Origin: Clostridia bacterium
Lineage (GTDB): Bacteria > Bacillota > Clostridia > UMGS1883 > UMGS1540
Length of the DNA: 64,000 bases
Reading direction: 5' to 3'
NCBI GenBank assembly: GCA_017436645.1
Contig: JAFSCR010000001.1
Location: forward strand, 62,001 to 126,000
Shown: one piece after another, positions 44,702 to 53,407 of the stretch
How positions within the stretch are numbered: position 1 is the stretch's first letter
How the letters are laid out: each line of letters starts with the position of its first letter
Notes under the pieces: generated by a model
Databases searched by the model: none
Told to the model about the DNA's origin: nothing
What the model saw: the letters and a program-made list of their open reading frames with translations, nothing else
Position numbers and translations under genes: made by a program

Positions 44702-44798
44702 TTTTCCACATATTCCGAAATAAACAGGCCAAAACCGTGTGGAAAATGTGGATAACTTATTGGATAACTTGATAAAATAAGGATTTTTATGTGGAAAA
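44702..44798. promoter_or_regulatory. Cluster of DnaA boxes
   Basis: Matches to the DnaA box TTWTNCACA: TTTTCCACA at 44702-44710 (+), and on the minus strand TTTTCCACA at 44746-44738, TTATCCACA (perfect consensus) at 44755-44747, and TTTTCCACA at 44798-44790. A fifth, weaker site is at 44759-44767. Two are back to back. Four good matches in 97 bases are far more than expected by chance. Flanks are AT-rich. No dnaA or dnaN is near, so this is more likely a DnaA regulatory cluster than the origin. Confidence 0.65.
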
Positions 44799-44908
44799 CT
44801 TTTTCAGCCTCTTAAAACAGGAATTTTGTCGTTTTTTGTTTTGGTTTACATAATTATTTGATTTTTCTTCCAAAAAAACCCATTCGACAAAGGTAGTGTT
44901 TTTTTGCG

Positions 44909-44937
44909 AAAGGAATTTGAATTTTCAGGGAGAATAC
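44909..44937 (+). promoter_or_regulatory. Sigma-H-like promoter of spoIIA
   Basis: AAAGGAATT (44909-44917), an 11-base spacer and GGAGAATAC (44929-44937) match the Bacillus sigma-H consensus RNAGGAWWW-N11-12-RNNGAATWW except for the last base. The spoIIA operon is sigma-H driven in Bacillus, and a sigH gene is in this window at 53408. Confidence 0.72.
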
Positions 44938-44979
44938 TCTTTTTATCTGTAAAAAAATTTACCTTTTGGAGGGAAGATA

Positions 44980-45315
44980 ATGGAACTGATTTGCAAAACC
45001 ACAGGCAGAGCAATGGTTGCGACGCTCCGGGGTGAGCTTGACCACCACAGTGCCGCCTATGTTCGTGAAGAATTGGAGTCCCGATTTTGTGCTTCGGGAA
45101 TGCGGAATCTTATTTTCGACCTTTCCGAGCTTCGGTTTATGGATAGCTCAGGACTTGGAATTTTAATTGGTCGATACAAGACTGTGTCCGCCCTCGGTGG
45201 ACAAACCCGAATTGCCGCACCATCGAAAGAAGCGGACAAGCTTTTGTCTCTGGCCGGCATTTATAAAATCATTCCCGTGTATGAAACCGTCAGCCAGGCG
45301 GCCGCCGGCCTATAA
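44980..45315 (+). CDS. spoIIAA: Anti-sigma F factor antagonist SpoIIAA
   Basis: STAS-domain protein of 111 residues that releases sigma F in the forespore when dephosphorylated. The phosphorylation site region reads [15 protein letters not shown], with Ser57 as the expected target of SpoIIAB kinase. TTGGAGGG precedes the ATG. First gene of the classic spoIIAA-spoIIAB-sigF operon, under a sigma-H-like promoter. Confidence 0.95.
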   Translation: MELICKTTGRAMVATLRGELDHHSAAYVREELESRFCASGMRNLIFDLSELRFMDSSGLGILIGRYKTVSALGGQTRIAAPSKEADKLLSLAGIYKIIPVYETVSQAAAGL

Positions 45316-45325
45316 GGAGGTTACA

Positions 45326-45745
45326 ATGCAAAACAAAGTAAAAGTAATTTTTGACGCCAAATCACAAAACGAAGGCTTCGCCCGTGTGACGGCCGCCGCC
45401 TTCGCCACGCAGCTTGACCCCACGCTTGAGGAACTGGCAGACATTAAAACAGCCGTCAGCGAGGCTGTGACCAACGCCATTATACATGGCTATGAAGGCC
45501 GTGAAGGAAAAGTTTGCCTTGAAATGGAGCGACGGGACAACCTGCTCACTTTTATTATCCGTGACAAAGGAAAGGGCATTCGGGATGTGGCCAAGGCTAT
45601 GCGACCGCTTTACACCTCCAAGCCCCATCTTGAGCGCAGCGGTATGGGCTTTACGGTTATGGAAAACTTCATGGATTCTCTCTCCGTTTCCTCCCGTATT
45701 GACATGGGCACACGGGTTGTTATGACAAAACAGATTCATGGATAA
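45326..45745 (+). CDS. spoIIAB: Anti-sigma F factor and kinase SpoIIAB
   Basis: GHKL-type serine kinase and anti-sigma factor that holds sigma F inactive before septation and phosphorylates SpoIIAA. It has 139 residues from the ATG at 45326, which has AAGGAGG upstream; in-frame codons further up belong to spoIIAA sequence. The N-box reads [11 protein letters not shown] near 50, the G1 box RDKGKGI near 85 and the G2 region [17 protein letters not shown] near 105-120. It overlaps sigF by 8 bases. Confidence 0.95.
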   Translation: MQNKVKVIFDAKSQNEGFARVTAAAFATQLDPTLEELADIKTAVSEAVTNAIIHGYEGREGKVCLEMERRDNLLTFIIRDKGKGIRDVAKAMRPLYTSKPHLERSGMGFTVMENFMDSLSVSSRIDMGTRVVMTKQIHG

Positions 45746-46451
45746 GGCTACATACGAGGCAATTCTCGCCGCACAGCGTGGCGATGAAGCAGCACTCGAA
45801 CAGCTTACGAAGGATAATGCGAATCTCATAAGAAGTATTTCCGCACGGTTTCGGGGCAGAGGCACGGAAGATGAGGACCTTTTCCAGCTTGGTGCCATAG
45901 GCTTTATCAAGGCTGTCCGTGCTTTTGACCTTTCCCGTGGCCTTGCCCTTTCCACCTATGCAGTACCTATGATTATGGGCGAGATCCGTCGGCACCTTAG
46001 GGACAACGGCATCATAAAAGTCAGCCGAAGCGTGCGGGAACTCGCCATGAAAGCTTCTGCGGCATTTCGAACACTCTCAGAAGAACATGGCGGCGAAGTA
46101 ACCATTTCCGCCGTTTCCGATTTTCTCGGTGTTCCCGGCGAAGAAATTGCAGCAGCTATGGAGGCTGTCCAAGTGCCGGACTCTCTCCACCGCCCCATCG
46201 GTGACGGAGAAGGTTTTCTCATGGATGTTTTGGCAACGGGTGAGGATATAGAAGAAAAGCTTACGGACCGCATCTCTCTTCTGCGCCTTTTATCCTCGGG
46301 GGACGAAACGGAAAAGAACGTTATCTTATGCCGCTACTTTCAGGATAAAACGCAAGTTGAAACCGCTCGTCTTCTGGGGCTTACCCAGGTACAGGTCTCC
46401 CGCACGGAGAAACGGGCAATTGAGCGACTTCGTCACTTTATGATGCCGTAG
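45738..46451 (+). CDS. sigF: Sporulation sigma factor SigF
   Basis: First forespore-specific sigma factor, 237 residues. Region 2 contains [32 protein letters not shown] (about 48-75), followed by region 3 and a region 4 helix-turn-helix with [27 protein letters not shown] near 205-232. Its targets should include early forespore genes and sigG. Translation is coupled to spoIIAB by the 8-base overlap. A vegetative promoter for rnpB begins ten bases downstream. Confidence 0.96.
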   Translation: MDKATYEAILAAQRGDEAALEQLTKDNANLIRSISARFRGRGTEDEDLFQLGAIGFIKAVRAFDLSRGLALSTYAVPMIMGEIRRHLRDNGIIKVSRSVRELAMKASAAFRTLSEEHGGEVTISAVSDFLGVPGEEIAAAMEAVQVPDSLHRPIGDGEGFLMDVLATGEDIEEKLTDRISLLRLLSSGDETEKNVILCRYFQDKTQVETARLLGLTQVQVSRTEKRAIERLRHFMMP

Positions 46452-46460
46452 AAAAAAACG

Positions 46461-46490
46461 TTGACAAATTTTATAAGGCTGTGCTATACT
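46461..46490 (+). promoter_or_regulatory. Sigma-A promoter of rnpB
   Basis: A perfect TTGACA (46461-46466), an 18-base spacer and TATACT (46485-46490), placing the start about 7-9 bases on, at the predicted 5' end of the RNA. Confidence 0.85.
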
Positions 46491-46497
46491 ATCCCTA

Positions 46498-46831
46498 TGA
46501 GTAAGCTGGGCAATCGCGGCGAAGCGTATGCTTCGGTGAGGAAAGTCCGAGCACTAAAGGGCAAGGGTGCCAGATAACGTCTGGTGGAGGCGACTCTAAG
46601 GATAGTGTAACAGAAAACTACCGCCACGAGAGTGGTAAGGATGGAAAGGCGAGGTAAGAGCTCACCGGCGGTATGGAGACATACCGGCCGTATAAACCCC
46701 ACCCGGTGCAACACCAACAGAAGAGATAAGTCGGCCCGACGCTTCTTCGACCGGTGGCTAAAGCCGCATAGCGATATGCGGCGTAGATAGATGATTGCTT
46801 TCGACAGAACTCGGCTTACAGGCTTACTCAT
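46498..46831 (+). ncRNA. rnpB: RNase P RNA, bacterial class A
   Basis: Catalytic RNA of RNase P, which trims tRNA 5' ends. The P1 helix pairs TGAGTAAGC near 46498 with GGCTTACTCA at 46821. The conserved core GAGGAAAGTCCGAGC is near 46538, with ACAGAAAACTACCGCC near 46610 and the terminal ACAGAACTCGGCTTACAGG near 46804. The length of about 334 bases and the P15-P17 region fit class A, as usual in Clostridia outside Bacilli. Confidence 0.95.
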
Positions 46832-46833
46832 AT

Positions 46834-46863
46834 AAAAAAAGACAGCTTTCGCTGTCTTTTTTT
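46834..46863. terminator. Bidirectional terminator between rnpB and the AraC gene
   Basis: AAAAAAAGACAGC, a TTTC loop and GCTGTCTTTTTTT form a symmetrical hairpin with T-runs on both strands. Confidence 0.93.
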
Positions 46864-47533
46864 ATTTTATGTATTTTCTGTAATCGGATGGAGAAAGCCC
46901 CGTCTCCTTTTTAAAACAAATGGAAAAATACTGCTTAGATGAAAACCCGAGTTTTTTCGCAATGTCGGATATTTTCAGGGTTTTGTTTTGGAGAAGATGT
47001 TTTGCACCGTCGAGCCGCTTCCGACTTACATATGCGGCAAAGCTGCACCCAAGCGCCTCTTTGCATGCCGCAGAAAGCCTTACGGGTGACACGCCAAGGT
47101 CCTCCGCCGCAGTTTGTAAAGAAAGCTTTGTGTGCAGATTTTCTTTTACATAATCCCGAATTCTTTTCGCAAGTCCCTTTTTGGGCAAAACGGCATGCAG
47201 ATGGCGAAAAAGCATTTCCGTATCGACTGCACCATCAAAACACGCGGTTTTTAATATCCTTTTTCCGCTTTCATCCGGATAAAGCACCTTACATTCGTCC
47301 GCTGAAAATGCATCGTGGAGTAAAAGATATTTCCCCGATGCCAAATTCCACTCTCCCACCCTCTCGCCATACGTATCAGGCGGAATGAGAAAAGCTTCTC
47401 CTGCCTCTATCTCATATGCCGCATCAAAAAGTCTGACTCTAATGCGGCCTTTTTCCACATAAAGGAGTGTATAAAAAGCAGCATGCCCTATGGACAGTAA
47501 TGCCGATAAATCTCCGGCCATTTGCTCTCTCAT
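46862..47533 (-). CDS. AraC-family transcriptional regulator
   Basis: 223 residues. The N-terminal half (about 1-110) looks like a cupin-type sensing domain, and the C-terminal half (about 118-223) has the two AraC helix-turn-helix units: LSLQTAAEDLGVSPVRLSAAC and LKISDIAKKLGFSSKQYFSICFKK, ending in the family's GLSPSDYRKY. It lies one base after the hemolysin III gene's stop, in the same direction, so it may be co-transcribed with it. Target genes are unknown. Confidence 0.88.
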   Translation of the reverse strand: MREQMAGDLSALLSIGHAAFYTLLYVEKGRIRVRLFDAAYEIEAGEAFLIPPDTYGERVGEWNLASGKYLLLHDAFSADECKVLYPDESGKRILKTACFDGAVDTEMLFRHLHAVLPKKGLAKRIRDYVKENLHTKLSLQTAAEDLGVSPVRLSAACKEALGCSFAAYVSRKRLDGAKHLLQNKTLKISDIAKKLGFSSKQYFSICFKKETGLSPSDYRKYIK

Positions 47534-47534
47534 A

Positions 47535-48218
47535 TCAGTTCACCCGCAGAATGTATAAAAGAATGTAAAGCATATGGGTGATGCTTCCGGCAAGTACGAA
47601 AAGATGAAAGACCGAGTGCATATACCTTGTTTTCTTGAAAAAGTAATAAAAGCAAGCACCCACCGTATAGGAAAGTCCACCGGCCAAAAGCAAGCCCCAG
47701 CCGCCACGGCCCAAAAGATAGCCAAGCGCAGGATATGCAAAGGCAATGCACCAGCCCATCAGAAGGTAACAGGCGGCCGAGAATTTCTTGTACCGCTTTA
47801 TATCAATGCTGTTTAAAATAATTCCCACCGTTGCCGCCGCCCATACCACGCCGAAAAGCGTCCAGCCAAGGACGGGAGAAAAGCGCCGGATTGCACAAAG
47901 CACAATAGGCGTATAGGTGCCTGCAATCAGAATAAAAATGGAACAATGGTCAATAATCTGCATAACCTTTTTGGCAAGAAGATGCTTTGAAAGGCCATGA
48001 TAGACGCTGGAAAATGTATACAAAAGTATCATGGAAATGCCGTAAACAAGAGCGCCGGCAATGCTGTAGCCGTCCCCGAACCACACAGCGATAACAAGCC
48101 CGAGCGTCAGCGCTACAACGCCTGCCACTGACCCTAGGATGTGGGACACCATATTCATGATTTCTTCACCTTTTGTGTAATCAGGAAGCTTTCTTTGTGA
48201 AAGTTTTTCTCTGGTCAT
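47535..48218 (-). CDS. Hemolysin III family membrane protein
   Basis: 227-residue PAQR-type protein (TrhA/YqfA/hemolysin III) with seven predicted transmembrane helices. Conserved metal-binding residues are visible: SSVYHGLSK near 72, DHCSIFILIAGTYTPI near 92, and the C-terminal HSVFHLFVLAGSITH near 203-217. The family influences membrane lipid homeostasis; the haemolytic label is historical. It begins 13 bases after the dnaE stop with GGAGG, so it probably belongs to the dnaE transcript. Confidence 0.9.
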   Translation of the reverse strand: MTREKLSQRKLPDYTKGEEIMNMVSHILGSVAGVVALTLGLVIAVWFGDGYSIAGALVYGISMILLYTFSSVYHGLSKHLLAKKVMQIIDHCSIFILIAGTYTPIVLCAIRRFSPVLGWTLFGVVWAAATVGIILNSIDIKRYKKFSAACYLLMGWCIAFAYPALGYLLGRGGWGLLLAGGLSYTVGACFYYFFKKTRYMHSVFHLFVLAGSITHMLYILLYILRVN

Positions 48219-48230
48219 GTTGATTCCTCC

Positions 48231-51200
48231 TTACACGTTATTCATTTTTACCGCCGCATCGCCGAAAAGCTGTGCCGCCTCTTTCAAAAAGGCAGGCGAT
48301 GCGGAAACCATCATTTTTGTTTTGTATACTTTGCCGCCCACTTCCAGATATAAAATATCTTTCCCCGGATTGTGCACGACCGTTTTCCGAAAACCGTCCA
48401 GTTTTTGTTCCTCGCCCGCACTGACAGTAATCGTCACGCTGCCGCCCACCTCACTTTGGGTGGGAAGCATGCGGATTTCCTCTGCCAGAAGTTTTGCCTC
48501 TTCCTCTTCACGGATGCTCAGCGTTCCCCGAATCAGAACGGCCATCCCTTCCGCTGCCGCCTCATCACAGGAAGTAAGCACCTTGGGAAACACGATTACT
48601 TCCATGGAGGATGTCAAATCTTCCACCGTCAGAAATGCCATAAGGGCATTATTTTTTGTCATTTTGTTCTTTCGGCCGGAAATCAGCCCTGCAATCTCCA
48701 CCGTTTGCCTGTCATGGAAATTGCCGCCCTCTGTATCCTTCAGCGAAAGAATCGGTGTTGGCCCAATGGCCGCAATGACTTCTTTATAAGCATCGAGCGG
48801 ATGGCCGGACATATAAATGCCGAGTGCTTCCTTTTCTTTTGCAAGCTGTATTTTTGCGGAAAGGGGCGGAATATTTGGATATTCGTCCGCCACCTCAATG
48901 GCGCCGCCAAAAATGGAAATCTGTCCGGCAATGTTGTTTTTCGCTCTGCCTGCCTTGGATTCAAGCATAGCTTCAAAGCTTCCCAGCATCTGTGCACGGT
49001 GTGCCCCCGTAAAGTCAAAGGCGCCGCCGGCAATCAGTTCTTCAAGGGCACGCTTATTCATGTCTTTTCCGAGCATACGCTCAATAAAATCGCCAAGACC
49101 ACGAAATGCGCCTTTCTCTTCCCTTTCCTTTGCAATATTCTGGGAAAAGCCTTGTCCAACGCCACGGACAGCGCCGAGGCCAAACCGGATATTACCGTCC
49201 TCTTCCGTGAATTTATAAAAGCTTTTGTTTACATCCGGTGGCAGAAGCTGAATGCCCATTTTTTCGCATTCCACTGCATACGATGTGATTTTATCCGTAT
49301 TGCCGATAACGCTGTTAAAAAGTGCCGCCATAAAGTACACTTTGTAAAAACACTTTAAATACGCCGTTTCATAAGCAAGAACCGCATACGCCGCCGCATG
49401 GGACTTATTAAAGGCGTACTTGGCAAAGTCTATCATGGCATCATAAATCTGGTTTGCCACTTTAGCGGGCACACCGTTTCTTACAGCCCCCGGAATTTTT
49501 ACTTCGCCGTCCTCTACAAGGCCGTTTATGAAAACTTCCCGTTCCTTTTCCATAACGTCTGTTTTCTTTTTGCTCATGGCTTTTCGGACAGAGTCCGCCC
49601 TTGCCATACTGTATCCGCCAATGTCCCTTACAATCTGCATAACCTGTTCCTGATAGACAATACAGCCGTAGGTAACACGTAAGATAGGCTCCAGAAGGGG
49701 ATGCAGATACGTAATTTTATCGGGATTTTTCTTGTTTCGGATATAGGTGGGAATGGAATCCATAGGTCCCGGACGATAGAGAGAAATACCGGCGATAACA
49801 TCTTCGAGGCAGTCCGGCGAAAGTTCTCGCATAAAGGACTTCATGCCTGCACTTTCCAGCTGAAATACGCCTGCCGTATCGCCACGGCTGATAAGCGCAA
49901 ACACCTCGGGCGCATCATATACCATGGTTTTCGTATCCATGGTGATGCCTGCCATTTCTGCCGCATCCTGAATAACGGTAAGGTTTCGAAGCCCTAAAAA
50001 GTCCATTTTAAGAAGTCCCAGTCTTTCAAGCGTCCCCATGGGAAACTGGGTCGTAATTACATCATCATTCTTTTGAAGGGGAACATGCACCGATACAGGT
50101 GCATTGGAAATAACAACGCCTGCCGCATGGGTAGATGCATGGCGCGGAAGGCCCTCAAGAGCCAAAGAAGTATCAATAAGTTCATGAATGCGGCTGTCGT
50201 TTTCATAAGCTTCCTTCAGCTTTGGATTCATTTCCAGCGCATCTCGAAGCTTGATATTCAAAACGTTTGGCACCATTTTGGCCACAACGTCCACTTCCTG
50301 ATAGGACATACCGAGAACACGCCCCACATCACGGATAACGCCTCTTGCCGCCATGGTACCAAATGTAATAATCTGGGCCACATGGTCCGCCCCGTACTTG
50401 CGGTTTACATACTCGATAACCTCAGGGCGTCTTACATAGCAAAAGTCCACGTCAATATCAGGCATGCTGACACGCTCAGGATTTAAAAAGCGTTCAAAAA
50501 GAAGCTGATAACGAAGCGGGTCCACATCCGTAATATAGAGGGTGTACGCCACGATACTGCCTGCCGCCGAACCTCTGCCGGGGCCTACGGCAATGCCGTT
50601 TGTTTTGGCATAGTTTATAAAGTCCCAGACAATCAAAAAGTAATCCACAAACCCCATGTTTTGGATAACGCCAAGCTCATAGGAAAGGCGTTCCTTCGCT
50701 TCCTCCGTAGGCGTTTTGTACCGCTGGGAAAGCCCTTTTTCGCAAAGGCCTTTTAAATATGCAAAGGCATCCTCCCCGCCCGGCACATCATATTTCGGGA
50801 GAAGACGCTGATGGAATTTAAATTCGTAATTACACTTGTCTGCTATCTTTTCCGTATTGGAAATTGCCTCAGGTGCATAGGGGAAAAGTGCTTCCATTTC
50901 TGCCGTGCTTTTCAGGTAAAATTCCTCACCTGTAAATCGCATGCGGTCTGTATCGCTGACGTTTTTGCCTGTCTGAATACAAAGGAGCACGTCCTGATAT
51001 TTTGCATCCGATTTTTCTGTATAGTGCACGTCGTTTGTGGCAATGAGGGGAATCCCCGTTTCCTCGGAAAGTTTTACAAGAAGGGGGTTTATCTTTCGCT
51101 GTTCTTCGATGCCATGGTCCTGCAGCTCCAGATAGAAGTTGCCTTCGCCGAAAATCTCCAGATACCGGAGCGCACGCATTTTTGCATTTTCATAGTCGCC

Positions 51201-51644
51201 ACGAAGAAGGGCACGGGGAATATCCCCTGCAAGACAGGCGGAAAGCGCAATGAGTCCGCCGCTGTTTGCCCGAATTGTTTCTATATCCACCCTCGGTTTA
51301 TAATAAAAACCTTCCGTAAAGCCGACAGACACCATGCGGATTAAATTTTTATAGCCTTCTTCATTTTTACAAAGCAGCACCAGATGGCCGATTTCCTCGT
51401 CACGGCCCAAAGTTTTTTGTGTGCGGTCATGATCTGTGGTATACACCTCACACCCGATAATGGGCTTTATGCCTGCCTCCACCGCCGCATCGTAAAAATC
51501 AATAACGCCGTACATTACCCCATGGTCAGTTAAGGCAATTGCTTTTTGCCCTTCATTTTTTGCTTTTTGTACCAAGTCTTTTATACGGCAAGCGCCGTCT
51601 AAAAGACTATACTCACTATGGACATGTAAATGTACGAATCCCAT
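48231..51644 (-). CDS. dnaE: DNA polymerase III alpha subunit, DnaE
   Basis: C-family replicative polymerase, 1137 residues. The N-terminal PHP domain shows HLHVHSEYSLLDG (residues 4-16), the catalytic palm has PGRGSAAGS near 353 and PDIDVDF near 397, and the tandem helix-hairpin-helix and OB-fold (FLTVEDLTSSMEVIVFP near 1005-1022) follow. The length fits DnaE1/DnaE3 rather than PolC. In Clostridia PolC is usually the leading-strand enzyme and DnaE the second polymerase; PolC is not in this window. The ATG follows AAGGAG. Confidence 0.97.
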   Translation of the reverse strand: MGFVHLHVHSEYSLLDGACRIKDLVQKAKNEGQKAIALTDHGVMYGVIDFYDAAVEAGIKPIIGCEVYTTDHDRTQKTLGRDEEIGHLVLLCKNEEGYKNLIRMVSVGFTEGFYYKPRVDIETIRANSGGLIALSACLAGDIPRALLRGDYENAKMRALRYLEIFGEGNFYLELQDHGIEEQRKINPLLVKLSEETGIPLIATNDVHYTEKSDAKYQDVLLCIQTGKNVSDTDRMRFTGEEFYLKSTAEMEALFPYAPEAISNTEKIADKCNYEFKFHQRLLPKYDVPGGEDAFAYLKGLCEKGLSQRYKTPTEEAKERLSYELGVIQNMGFVDYFLIVWDFINYAKTNGIAVGPGRGSAAGSIVAYTLYITDVDPLRYQLLFERFLNPERVSMPDIDVDFCYVRRPEVIEYVNRKYGADHVAQIITFGTMAARGVIRDVGRVLGMSYQEVDVVAKMVPNVLNIKLRDALEMNPKLKEAYENDSRIHELIDTSLALEGLPRHASTHAAGVVISNAPVSVHVPLQKNDDVITTQFPMGTLERLGLLKMDFLGLRNLTVIQDAAEMAGITMDTKTMVYDAPEVFALISRGDTAGVFQLESAGMKSFMRELSPDCLEDVIAGISLYRPGPMDSIPTYIRNKKNPDKITYLHPLLEPILRVTYGCIVYQEQVMQIVRDIGGYSMARADSVRKAMSKKKTDVMEKEREVFINGLVEDGEVKIPGAVRNGVPAKVANQIYDAMIDFAKYAFNKSHAAAYAVLAYETAYLKCFYKVYFMAALFNSVIGNTDKITSYAVECEKMGIQLLPPDVNKSFYKFTEEDGNIRFGLGAVRGVGQGFSQNIAKEREEKGAFRGLGDFIERMLGKDMNKRALEELIAGGAFDFTGAHRAQMLGSFEAMLESKAGRAKNNIAGQISIFGGAIEVADEYPNIPPLSAKIQLAKEKEALGIYMSGHPLDAYKEVIAAIGPTPILSLKDTEGGNFHDRQTVEIAGLISGRKNKMTKNNALMAFLTVEDLTSSMEVIVFPKVLTSCDEAAAEGMAVLIRGTLSIREEEEAKLLAEEIRMLPTQSEVGGSVTITVSAGEEQKLDGFRKTVVHNPGKDILYLEVGGKVYKTKMMVSASPAFLKEAAQLFGDAAVKMNNV

Positions 51645-51657
51645 GGTGTTCTCCTTC

Positions 51658-52830
51658 CTACAGGATACCCCGTTCCAGTTTGACCTTTAAAATGCGGGCC
51701 ACGCTTTCGTTTATTCTCATCTCTGTGATTCTGCCGCTTTCAATTGCACCACGGATTGCCGCTGCCGCTTCTTCCACGTTCGCCGGCATCAGGAGCATAT
51801 CTGCACCTGCCTCGAGGGCTGTCACAGCCGCCGCCCCTGCCGAAAAATGCAGCGTGATTGCACCCATGGAAAGGGAATCTGTAATAATAATCTTTGTGTA
51901 TCCCATAGTGTTTCGCAAAATGTTGGTCATAACGTTTGTGGACATGGAGCATTCCATGTTGGTTTTCGTAATGCTTTCGTTCACCATATGGGAAATCATT
52001 ACAAAATCTGCGCCTGCCTCAATGCCTGCTTTGAAGGGCAGGAGGTCGGTTGCGGAAATATCGTCAAAACTTCTTGTGCTTATGGCACGACCCGAATGCG
52101 AATCGGATTCGGCACTGCCATGGCCCGGAAAGTGCTTGACTGTACTTGCCACACCGCCATCCCGCAGTCCTTTTACCATGTTTTCCACCATAACGCTGAC
52201 AACAGACGGGTCCGTACCGAAAGAACGGGAACCGATTTCTGTATTATCGGGATTTACAAGCGTATCCGCACAAGGGGCAAAGTCAACATTAAAACCAAGG
52301 GCACGGATTTCCGTACCGATTGTTTTGCCGATATTATAAGCACGCTGCACGTCACCGCTGTCCCCCACTTCCCGCATGGCGGGCTGTTTCGTTACGCCGT
52401 TTATATCGCCAAGGCGGGATACGGTGCCGCCTTCTTCGTCAACTGCGACAAATAAGGGATACTTGGATGCTTTCTGCATGCCTTCTATAAGCTTTATGAC
52501 CTGGTCACGGTTTTTAATATTGTCCCCGAAAAGGATGACACCGCCGACGGGGTATTTCGTAAATCCTTCCCGCATAGCGTCCGTCACTTCCGTTTCGGCA
52601 AAGCCGCCGGAAAGCGTTTCGGGATTTACTAAAAACAGCTGATAAATCCGTTCCTCCAGGCTCATGCTTTCAATCATTTTCCATGCCGCTGCATTCGGGT
52701 CTGTTTCATAGATTTTTTCAATTTCTTCCAGAGAAACGGCACCCGTTTCAGGAGAGTTCTCCTGTTTTTTGCACCCTGCGGACGGGAAAATTAAAAGTGC
52801 CGCCAAAATTGCAGATAAAATCTTTTTCAT
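51658..52830 (-). CDS. nagZ: Glycoside hydrolase family 3 lipoprotein, NagZ-like
   Basis: Beta-N-acetylhexosaminidase family, 390 residues from the ATG at 52830 with AAAGGAG upstream. The signal peptide ends in a lipobox (PSAGC), so it is anchored on the outer membrane face. The barrel contains DFAPCADTLVNPDN near 195, the family motif KHFPGHGSAESDSHSG near 240 (with the catalytic Asp/His dyad typical of NagZ) and the nucleophile Asp in ITDSLSMGAI near 318. It probably releases GlcNAc from peptidoglycan fragments during wall recycling. It lies 13 bases before dnaE. Confidence 0.9.
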   Translation of the reverse strand: MKKILSAILAALLIFPSAGCKKQENSPETGAVSLEEIEKIYETDPNAAAWKMIESMSLEERIYQLFLVNPETLSGGFAETEVTDAMREGFTKYPVGGVILFGDNIKNRDQVIKLIEGMQKASKYPLFVAVDEEGGTVSRLGDINGVTKQPAMREVGDSGDVQRAYNIGKTIGTEIRALGFNVDFAPCADTLVNPDNTEIGSRSFGTDPSVVSVMVENMVKGLRDGGVASTVKHFPGHGSAESDSHSGRAISTRSFDDISATDLLPFKAGIEAGADFVMISHMVNESITKTNMECSMSTNVMTNILRNTMGYTKIIITDSLSMGAITLHFSAGAAAVTALEAGADMLLMPANVEEAAAAIRGAIESGRITEMRINESVARILKVKLERGIL

Positions 52831-52876
52831 ATCGAAACTCCTTTCCTTGAAACGGAGATAAAACAAAACTTTTGAG

Positions 52877-52912
52877 AAAAGGACACGCAAAGACTTGCGT
52901 GCCCTTCTTTTC
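52877..52912 (-). terminator. Terminator after the zinc-ribbon gene
   Basis: GGACACGCAA and TTGCGTGCCC form a 10-bp stem with one A-C mismatch (52881-52904); TTTTCTC follows on the minus strand. Confidence 0.7.
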
Positions 52913-52939
52913 ACACAGTATAACTCTCAAAGCGAGAGA

Positions 52940-53209
52940 TTATTGGTGATTTGCGAAACATTCGCTGCAATAGATCGGTCTATCATTCTTCGGAATGAAG
53001 GGAACCTTTGCTTCTTTACCGCAAGCTGCGCAAACAGTTGTGTGCATTTCGCGATTTTCGCGAAGTGCCTGTTTCTTCGCAATACGGCATTCTTTGCAAC
53101 GCATGGGTTCATTCTGGAAGCCTTTTTCTGCGTAGAACTCCTGTTCACCGGCAGTAAAAACGAATTCCTTACCGCAATCCTTGCAAACTAATGTTTTGTC
53201 CTCGAACAT
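52940..53209 (-). CDS. Zinc-ribbon domain protein
   Basis: 89-residue protein with two cysteine-pair modules: CKDCGKEF at 9-16 with CKEC near 40, and CAACGKEA near 62-69 with CSEC near 82. This matches the zinc-ribbon family (zf-trcl type) common in Firmicutes, often near sigma factor or RNA genes. I chose the ATG at 53209; an upstream in-frame stretch runs through tRNA-like sequence and is not coding. A role in nucleic-acid or protein binding is likely but undetermined. It lies downstream of tRNA-Gly on the same strand. Confidence 0.82.
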   Translation of the reverse strand: MFEDKTLVCKDCGKEFVFTAGEQEFYAEKGFQNEPMRCKECRIAKKQALRENREMHTTVCAACGKEAKVPFIPKNDRPIYCSECFANHQ

Positions 53210-53241
53210 AATGATCTCCTCACTTTGAAATAAATGAATGT

Positions 53242-53311
53242 TACCCTTGCCGGAGTTGAACCGACCCTTCTGTGCTATGCACAGCTGCTCGCCGTAAGCT
53301 TTTGGGCATAT
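53242..53311 (-). pseudogene. tRNA-like sequence, probably degenerate tRNA
   Basis: On the minus strand a T-arm-like element GTCGG-TTCAACT-CCGGC is followed by AAGGGTAACA, with an upstream stem CTGTG...CACAG in the anticodon-arm position. The supposed anticodon loop has only 5 bases (CATAG), and the 5' acceptor arm TGCCC pairs with GGGTA only in part. It is therefore not a standard tRNA. It lies between the functional tRNA-Gly and the zinc-ribbon gene, so it would form a 5' leader of the latter. Confidence 0.35.
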
Positions 53312-53335
53312 GGACGCACCAAACAAAAAGTTTGG

Positions 53336-53406
53336 AGCGGGTAACGGGGATCGAACCCGCACAGCCAGCTTGGGAAGCTGGAACTCTACCATTGAGCTAT
53401 ACCCGC
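53336..53406 (-). tRNA. tRNA-Gly (CCC)
   Basis: Standard cloverleaf on the minus strand. The acceptor arm GCGGGTA/TACCCGC, the anticodon stem CCAGC/GCTGG with loop TTCCCAA (anticodon CCC), and the T-arm with GGTTCGATCC are intact. CCA is not encoded. A CCAAAC-TTTTT-GTTTGG hairpin follows directly at 53319-53335. Confidence 0.95.
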
Positions 53407-53407
53407 A

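Larger units (their letters stand above)
44540..44979. other. 440-base AT-rich regulatory spacer
   Basis: No gene is visible. The spacer separates divergent operons (phosphodiester glycosidase to the left, spoIIA to the right). It holds a DnaA-box cluster (44702-44798) and a sigma-H-like promoter (44909-44937), each listed separately. The rest is AT-rich, with long T-runs at about 44630-44650 and 44826-44845. Confidence 0.7.

Noticed and set aside
44540-44979. Replication origin oriC
   Set aside because: DnaA boxes are clustered, but dnaA, dnaN and other usual origin neighbours are absent, and the flanking genes are spoIIA and a glycosidase gene. A regulatory cluster is more likely.
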